Assembly (NCBI GenBank): GCA_008694505.1
Contig: VZDJ01000174.1
Location: 9,888,286-9,952,285, forward strand
Reading direction: 5' to 3'
Source: Cyanoderma ruficeps
Taxonomy: Eukaryota > Chordata > Aves > Passeriformes > Timaliidae
Length of the DNA stretch: 64,000 nt
Shown: positions 57,101 through 64,000 of the stretch, piece by piece
How the letters are laid out: every line of letters starts with the position of its first letter
Position numbering within the stretch: the stretch's first letter is position 1
The notes under the pieces: model-generated
Database searches by the model: none
What the model was told of the DNA's origin: nothing
What the model saw: only the letters and a program-made list of their open reading frames with translations
Position numbers and translations under genes: made by a program

Positions 57101-59619
57101 CTCCAACTGGCTGCTGTGAGGGGCTGAAGGACATGAGGAGATAAGGATAAGGTCACCCAAGGCGTGGGAGAGCTCCCCAGGCAGCTCAGTGGCAAGAGGC
57201 TCAGTTACCTCCTGGCTGTGTCCTGCTGTCTGTCCCAAACTGCCAAGGAAGCTGTGGAGCACCACCTCCCCCTGCAAGGCAGGGACATGGGGTAGTGGGG
57301 CCAAGGGATTCCAAGTCCCATTTACATCCCACCAGGGCTGGGATGGGGAGCACGTGGCTCCCAGCAGGGCACCAGCTCCCAGCCTGTCCCAGAGGATTTA
57401 TTTTCCTAAAATGGAAGCAAAAGCTGAATTGATTTATTTCAGTTGGCGGAATGTGGAGCTGGGTAAATAATCCACAAGAAGCTCCAGAGCTGCCCAGATC
57501 CACCAGGCACCTCCAGAGACCCGGTCTCCTCTCCTAGAAGAACGAGGTTCATGGAATTTTCCAACTGCCCAGCCCCTGTGGCAGGAGCAGGTGGTGGCTG
57601 GGCAGAGCTGTGCCCATCCCTGCTCTGGGGAGCATCACTCTCACTAACTCACGTGCCCCTGGGTTGGGACACCCTTGCTGGCTCATCCTGCAGGGACACC
57701 CTTGATGTCTCTCATTGCTCCCTGTTGGATCGTGCTGTGGGGTCCTGGGGTGCCCACAGAGACCCCTCTGTTGTTTCATGGGGTTGTTTGTGCTTTCCAG
57801 CCCCTCTGGGAGCCTCTGCACGTGCAGGAGCTCAGCCTGACTTCCTCCAGCACTCTCCTCCTCAGTCCCTGGGGCTGCAGAGCTCTCCTGGCCCCCCCCA
57901 GGAATCGTGCAGCTCTCCCGGCTCTCACTTGGCAGCTGCTCCCATTCCTGCAGTGACTCCATCTGGGTTTGCACGGGGGATTTGGTGTAACACTGCTGGG
58001 TGTTTTGGCTTCCCAGAGCCCTCTGGAGCATCTCTGGCTCTCTGAGGGCTTCTCACTATTTCTCACACAAATCTTTGCTGCTTCAGTACAAGCCAGTCCC
58101 TTTTCCCTGAGAAAATCTCCTGTAACCACCCAGGTGTTTCCCTGCTGTAGCTGAAGCCATTTGGGGGTTTTCACGTTTCTCTTTGGGAGTTTCTCCTCCT
58201 TTGGGGGTTTTGCTTTCATTAAGAAAAGAAAATCTCATCTGCTTTATTTTGGATGTCTCCAAAGGGAACACTTTGCCACGTCAAGGCTGTGGGGACAGGG
58301 AAGCAAAAACTTGGGATTTTTTTCTAAAGGAAGAACCCAATGTCACAGAAATAACCCACCTGGCTGACCAGGGGGCCTTTCTCTCCCTTCCAAATTAAAG
58401 GCTGGAAAGCCATGAAATGGCCCAGCCACCCCTGGGAGCAGATCAAGAAGTTCCTGCAGCTTCACCCATGCCAGCAGAGGGAAGGGGAGGAGAGATCTCT
58501 GTGGGTAGAGCAATGCTGATTATGGCATCGTGTTCTGGATGCTTCTCCCTGTGTCCACCCTGGGAAGGGACTGGGTGGGCTCTGAGGCCCTGTGACCCCC
58601 TCCAGCAGCACAGACCCTCCTGGGTGGGCAGCGTGGGTGACCCTGGTGTGGAGCATCCCTGACCTGTCCATGGAATTACAGCTGCCTCTGGGCAGCAGCA
58701 CCTTCCAGGCCCAAATTCCCTGCTCCAGAGCTGCAGCCAGATGAACGAGAGGTTTTTCTCCTATTTGTTTTCTTTTGTCAGACTTTAAACCCAGTTGCAA
58801 ACACTGCTGATAATTAAGGCCTCTCTTGCCATTTGGGTGAAGTGCTGAGGTGCAGCCTCCTGCTCCCAGCCAGATGCTCCCCAGCAAACCCATCCTGGAG
58901 GAGAGGAAAATTTCAGCTTCATTTTGATTCTTTCATACTCCAACAGAAATCTCCCTATCCGAGGCAACCTTGGAAACCTCTCCTTATTAAAAGACCTTGA
59001 AATGCATTGTAGCAGCCAAGGAGGGTGGTTATGAAGCACAAAAAGCCTGCAGAAGAGCTCATTAAAACAATAAATTACAACTAATTAGAATAAATCAAGC
59101 TAAATCATCTCCAGTGGGAAGGTAAAATGAGGTGTGAGTGAGTGGTTTTAATAAAGATGGTGCTAATCCCCAGCTCCCCTTTAAAATGATGGTGAGTCCT
59201 GCTGCAGCAATGATCCCACTGCTGGGACCAGGGTGGAAAACAGACATGGACAAAGAGGAAAGTGGAATTGAAGGCATTTTAAATTGTGTCCCAGCCTGAG
59301 CTGCCTGTCCCTAATTGCAGAGGGTTTGGGGGTAGCACAGCACCCACAGCGGCTCACAGAGGTCCAGGCGTTGGGTTTGCTCACTTTGGGTTTTATTTCT
59401 GTTTCATTTGTGATGCACAAACTGGCTGTGGGGTTTTGCTCCTCTCATATCACTTCATCACCGCAGCCACAGCAAAATGACTTCTCTGCATAATTAGCAG
59501 TGAGATCATCACAGCCGCCTGGGCTCCAAATCATTTCCCCTCCAGTCTCCAAAGAGCTGCTCAAAACAAGGGAGAGGAGGGGGGTGTGGGTGGAGGCAGT
59601 GGGATGAGTGCCCTGCCAG

Positions 59620-59725
59620 GGTCGGGCTGGATGGAGTTCTGAGCAGCCTGGTGGAAGGTGTTCCTGCCCGGGGAGTGAGGTGGTGTTCAAGGTCCTTTCC
59701 CACCCAAGCCATTCTGTGGTCATTG
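59620..59725 (+). mobile_element. CR1 LINE 3'-end remnant
   Basis: The string GGGCTGGATGGAGTTCTGAG, then CAGCCTGGTGGAAGGTGTTC, CTGCCCGGGG, and finally TTCAAGGTCCTTTCCCACCC followed by AAGCCATTCTGTGG, closely follows the typical 3' end of avian CR1 elements in the sense orientation. Only about 100 bp remains, without coding capacity. It is the clearest single sign of a bird genome. Confidence 0.85.
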
Positions 59726-59929
59726 ACCAGAAGGTGTTCGAGCTGCCAAAGCAAAAAGTTGATGCTGGAGAAAGTGAATTGGTGCTGAAAGCACCTGGAA
59801 GGGGGCTCAGCTCTGTGCACGGAGCCCAGAGCCAGCAGGGCACTGGTGCAGCAGTGAAGGACAGCTCGAGCCTTCCCTGGCTGCCACCTCCCTCTCTGGG
59901 ATGAGCACTGCTGCCAGTGCTGGAGAAAT

Positions 59930-60125
59930 GTATTGGTTTCATTAAGCTTAAATGATGAGCTCCAGGCCTTGATAATGATAGTTAATGGATGTAATATTTT
60001 GGGGGGCGATTATGCTGTTGTATACAGCGTGTATATCATTAGTAACCTTCTTTAAACCTCCCTGCTTTCACTGTCACTAATGATGTTCAAACCCTTCTTA
60101 TGTCTAAACCCAATTAGCTGCCAAG
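59930..60125. promoter_or_regulatory. AT-rich candidate conserved element downstream of HSPB8
   Basis: Contains CATTAAGCTTAAATGATG, GATAATGATAGTTAATGG, CATTAGTAACC, CACTAATGATG and CCCAATTAGCTG: five or more TAAT cores in under 200 bp. Regulatory role inferred from motif density only. Confidence 0.35.
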
Positions 60126-62429
60126 AAAGAGGCTTTGTCCCGTGGAGGATGCCTGGCTGATGGTTTGGGCATGAGGATGTTTGGATTTGGTGGCAGGAGC
60201 CGTGGGCTGGACCCTGCAGGAGGGTCAGGGCAGCCCTGGTGGGTGCAGGCAGTGGGTGGAGGCCTTGGAGCAGCTCTGCTCTGTTCAAAACTCCTTTCCC
60301 AAGCCCATCCAGAATTCTGCAGGGGGGTAAACAGCAGTCAGGGCCTCCCCTGGGTTTTGTCACCTCTTGGTTTCTGTAGGTGAGGATGGTGATGTCAAAC
60401 GCTCCTCACCCTTTTCCTCAGGGGATGATGACAGATGCATCGAGGGCTCTGTTTTCTCAGGGAAGATATACCCAAGTCCAGGACCCATCATTCCTCTGTG
60501 GTCCCCATGCTGGATGCAGCCAGGTAGAAGAAGGAATATCACCACTGTCTCCACACTCTCCCTGAACCTTTCCATCACCCCTGGGAGGAGGAACCAGGCT
60601 TGGCTGCTTCTCTGCTCCTTCTCACCCGGGCCTCCTTCCCATCCTCCTGCGAGTTGATTAATCCATTAGGATTAACCTCTCTTTAACTCCTTGATTAGCT
60701 GCATTTTAAAACTCCATTTGTTTTCCTTTTTACATCAAGCTGGAGCCAAAAAAAGAGGGCAATTTGCAGCAATACCAATTTAATGCAATTTCTGAAAATC
60801 AGGGTGAACGTCAGGAAGGCGTGCTCGGCATTTCAACTCCTCCCAGCAAGCTGCAAGGGGCTCCATCCTGCAGGAGCCGGATTTGGGAAGAACACCACAG
60901 AACCAGAATCCACCTGAGTCCCCAGAGCTGGTTTCTCATGGCATTGGGGCAAACCTGAAAGATGCATCCTGGTTTCAGGATGGGGAAACTGTGGCTCATG
61001 TGATGTGATGTGGGCTTTTTGGTCCCACAGGGATAACCCATTTCTCTGTTGAAAATGTCCCTGATTTCCCTGAACTGTGCGTGGCAGAAATTACTCAAGA
61101 CAGGCTTCTTGCTCTAAGATGAGACAGGATCATGGTTTAGATCCATCCAGGTTTGATTTGCCAGGTTTAAACCCAGTCCTGGGTTTACCAAAACCAAGTT
61201 TAGTCCATGCCCTAGGTGAGCTACCAGACCCCTCCAAAATCTGGGGGTTTTTGATGACAAAAACTTTGGCTCAGTGTCAGCTCCAGCTTTTCTTATGGGA
61301 CCCTTCTTTGCCATGCAGGAGCCATGTGGGAAAAATCACTAATATCTTCAAAACCAAGCAAACCCTCTGGATTTAGACCAAAATCTCTACCGTTCTCAAA
61401 TGCCTGTCTGTCCCTTCCCAGTGTGTCCCAGTGGGAGGGAGACTCCTCCATCCTGGGACAGTCTCGTTGCTGAGGCTGGGGCTGTGGGGCACAAGCAGCA
61501 GTGGGGATGTGTTTGTGTGAGCAGGGCTGTGGCAGTTCCACGGTGGGGGCTCTTTGGACCCCCCTGTCCTGGTTTCACCCCAGCTCTGAGCCTTGAGGCT
61601 TCTCCCCAGCCAGGAGGAATGGGCAGTCACCCCCTGTCCCATCTCTGCCAGGCACAGCTCATCCCCTGGACAAACTGGCTGCTCCAGAGTTACTCCTGCT
61701 GTGTTTGTGTGATCATGAAGCTCTAAGGTGACTGACACCAAACACCCCTGGCCTGTGTTAACCCTTCCATTCATTCCTGGGGCACTTCCTCTGGCTGTGA
61801 ATCAGTGTTTGAGTTTGGATGCTTTCACAGGTGGCTGCTAGGCTGAGGCTCAGCAAAGCCAAGGCTGAGAGCTGGGGCCTGGGGTGTCTTTCTCACCTGG
61901 CCAAGGGCTGGGAGTCTCCTCTGGGAGTGGGGTGCTGAAGAAAATGCCCTCCCTCTCCTGTGGAGCTGGATTTTTGGGGCTGTCTGTACAGAGCAGCTCT
62001 CCCTGCAGTTTTTTGGGGCATCTAGGAAAGGCTGAGAGCAGCAGGGACATTACTGAAGCCTTTCTCCTCTTCCAGACTCCCCACTTGCAGGATGTTTATT
62101 AGGACCTTTGAGATGCCTCTAAGGTTTTGGAGCAGTTCAATGTGTTTCTAAGCTATTTTGGGGTGCATGAGTGGGAAATACACATCGTGTGCAACCGCCT
62201 GCAGCTCCAAGCGTTCAGACGAGATTTGCAAGGGAAACTTCTTCCCAGCACTGAAGCAAAACAAGGCAAAACCAACCTGAAATTGGTACAAAAACCAAGC
62301 AGAGAGCTTTGCCTTGTAGGACTGCAGCTCCCAAAGCTGGGCCCCCCTGCACGGGTAGTGTTGGAACAGGAAAATTCTCTCAGGAGCCGTCTGGGAGCTG
62401 TCAAAATATATCATAGCTGCTGTTGAGGT

Positions 62430-62640
62430 TTAAAGAGCTTCACGCTGATGCACAATTTAGGGGAAGCATCTTGCATTTCCATAGATGTACAACAAGATTT
62501 TCTGAAATTGCAGTGATATGAGAAAACGTCTTTTAAAGTGGCACCCAGATGGCGGGAGGAAATTGTGCTGTTTGAATTCTCTTCAGATAAATCGAAGCTA
62601 AAGGGATGTTAAACATTTTATAGGTTTTTCCTCCCCCCCC
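62430..62640. promoter_or_regulatory. AT-rich candidate conserved element near window end
   Basis: A composition island with CTGATGCACAATTTAGG, CTTGCATTTCC, GAAATTGCAG and TTTTAAAGTGG strings. No coding potential. A weak candidate. Confidence 0.25.
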
Positions 62641-64000
62641 TCCTTCCACCACCTGCTACTGAAATGCCTAAAGAGGAGCCATCAAACAGTGAGATCCTTA
62701 CAGCACATGGCTTGGGAAATGGCTTCAGCTGAGGGCATTTAAACCCAGAGATTCCAAAGCCAGCAGGGTCAGGTCGGGGCTCCTCCACTCCTCTACCCCC
62801 GCTGCCTGGGAAGGTGCCTTTTGGGACGGGGATTTCTGGAGGGCTTGCCCAAACCCATTTCTGACAAAAGAGCCACAGGCAAACCTCGGGTGTCAGGGCT
62901 CAGCCTCGGGGGTTGCAGTGTGAGTGCAGTGCCGTGTCTGGAGCTGCATTTCTCCTTGGAAAGCCAAGTCCTGCAGGACGCAGAGACCCTCAAAAGCATG
63001 AATGGAGCATTGCCTAAAAATCCCCCTAATTCCAGCCATGCCCAGAGCTGTTCTGCCTTAGGGACAGGCTCTCCGTGCCTCTTCGAGGTGAAGTTTCAGA
63101 GCCTCCCCAGCAGCAGGCATTTCCCTCGCAGGTGCTTTTTGTTTTCCTGCTCCTTGGCATTCACAGGCGAGCAGCATTTTCACTCCTGAGCTAAATATGT
63201 CACTTTGTCTCGTAGCGGCTGCCAGGCTTTAAGCGCCGGCACCTCGCGGAAGCACCCGGGGGACAAATGCCGATGACTACACACCGTCCTTACTCAAGGA
63301 GGAGGAACTGGGCTTTGCGGCTCCTTGTTTTTGTTTTGAAAGTAAAACGAGCCTGTTTACCTGGCTGTTAACTTAAGCCGGGTGAATCACAGCTCAGTAA
63401 ACGTGTGCGGGCTGGTTTGTCCCCTCGGATGGGTCCCACTTCCCGGGGATGGGCTCAGGGGACACCGTGAGCAATGGCAGCAAATACTCCAGCCTTGGCT
63501 GTGTTCCTCCCGGGGGAATGTGCTGGGGGTGACAGGGGAGCAGTGCTGGCATTCCCGGGAAGCCTTTTCCCTGTCCATCCCTGCCTCCCTGTTTGTGCTG
63601 GTGGGCACCAGGGGCGTGGGAAGCTTCAGTGATGGGCACCACCCACGGCTGGGGCAGAAGCTGCTGCTTTGAGCCCCGTCTGGGCTGGTCCCCCTGGGGC
63701 AGCTCCACCCCCAGCCCACCTCCGGGCAAGCTATTTTTTACATACTCTTTTTAAAATTCTTTCCAGTGTTGTCAGATTCATCCCAGCAGATGGGCCCACC
63801 AGCAGGCAGGGTGATGCTCCCCATGGGTGGTGAGGTGGCTTTGTGCTTAACACCAAATGGAGGTCACTGCCAGGGCATGTGGTTGCGTTTTATTAGAGCG
63901 CTTTCCAGCTGGGATCTGGCTTAGATTTTGGGAGAAAAGACCCTAGGCAAGATCCCAGGAGCTTTTTTAAAGGGCTGAGCCTGCAAGGAGCACCTGCTCA

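Larger units (their letters stand above)
54190..64000. other. Intergenic region downstream of HSPB8
   Basis: No conserved exon is recognised on either strand. In mammals the next gene is CCDC60, at a long distance, and nothing here resembles it. The region contains a CR1 remnant (59620-59725) and AT-rich motif islands (about 59040-59110, 59930-60125, 62430-62640). The rest is GC-moderate single-copy-looking sequence. Confidence 0.6.

Noticed and set aside
54190..64000. First exons of CCDC60, the expected next gene
   Set aside because: I could not find any open segment with splice sites that resembles it; the gene probably lies beyond the window.

Overview
The window looks like a bird genome, on four grounds. 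The vertebrate genes are split by short introns. The intergenic DNA is GC-rich. A degraded CR1 LINE 3' end lies at about 59.62-59.72 kb. The gene order SRRM4 then HSPB8, both on the + strand, matches the vertebrate block on human 12q24. SRRM4 spans about 41 kb of coding region here, which from general knowledge is much shorter than in mammals. Passerine versus other bird cannot be settled from the sequence alone. The sequence is a draft: there is a 463-base N gap at 13302-13764 and ambiguous bases inside homopolymers.

Layout. 1-1634: sequence upstream of SRRM4, rising into a CpG island from about 1.2 kb. 1635-42542: SRRM4 (nSR100) coding region, rebuilt here as 13 exons giving 603 residues. 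42543 to about 48150: a 5.6-kb SRRM4 3' UTR with AU-rich elements, Pumilio-type sites, a TG repeat and an unusual CpG cluster, ending near an AATAAA at 48124. About 48.2-50.46 kb: spacer with a GC-rich block. 50.46-54.19 kb: HSPB8, with three coding exons (200 residues), a TATA-like box, a heat-shock-element-like motif, one upstream ORF and a poly(A) signal at 54165. 54.2-64 kb: non-coding intergenic DNA in which I find no convincing exon.

The genes. SRRM4 is the neuronal SR-related splicing activator that promotes inclusion of microexons; its C-terminal eMIC region is encoded by exons 11-13. HSPB8 is a small heat-shock protein that works with BAG3 in selective autophagy. They are neighbours by conserved synteny, not an operon, and nothing suggests a shared function.

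No new multi-gene system is visible. The most interesting signals concern how SRRM4 itself is spliced. It has frame-neutral exons, including a 27-nt microexon with UGC next to its 3' splice site, and a GC-AG intron inside the eMIC coding region. A 69-bp minisatellite starts exactly at a splice donor. A strong unused-looking 3' splice site in intron 8 is followed 12 nt later by a GT donor, which would make a frame-preserving candidate microexon. Several AT-rich, homeodomain/POU-motif-dense islands in otherwise GC-rich introns look like candidate neural enhancers.
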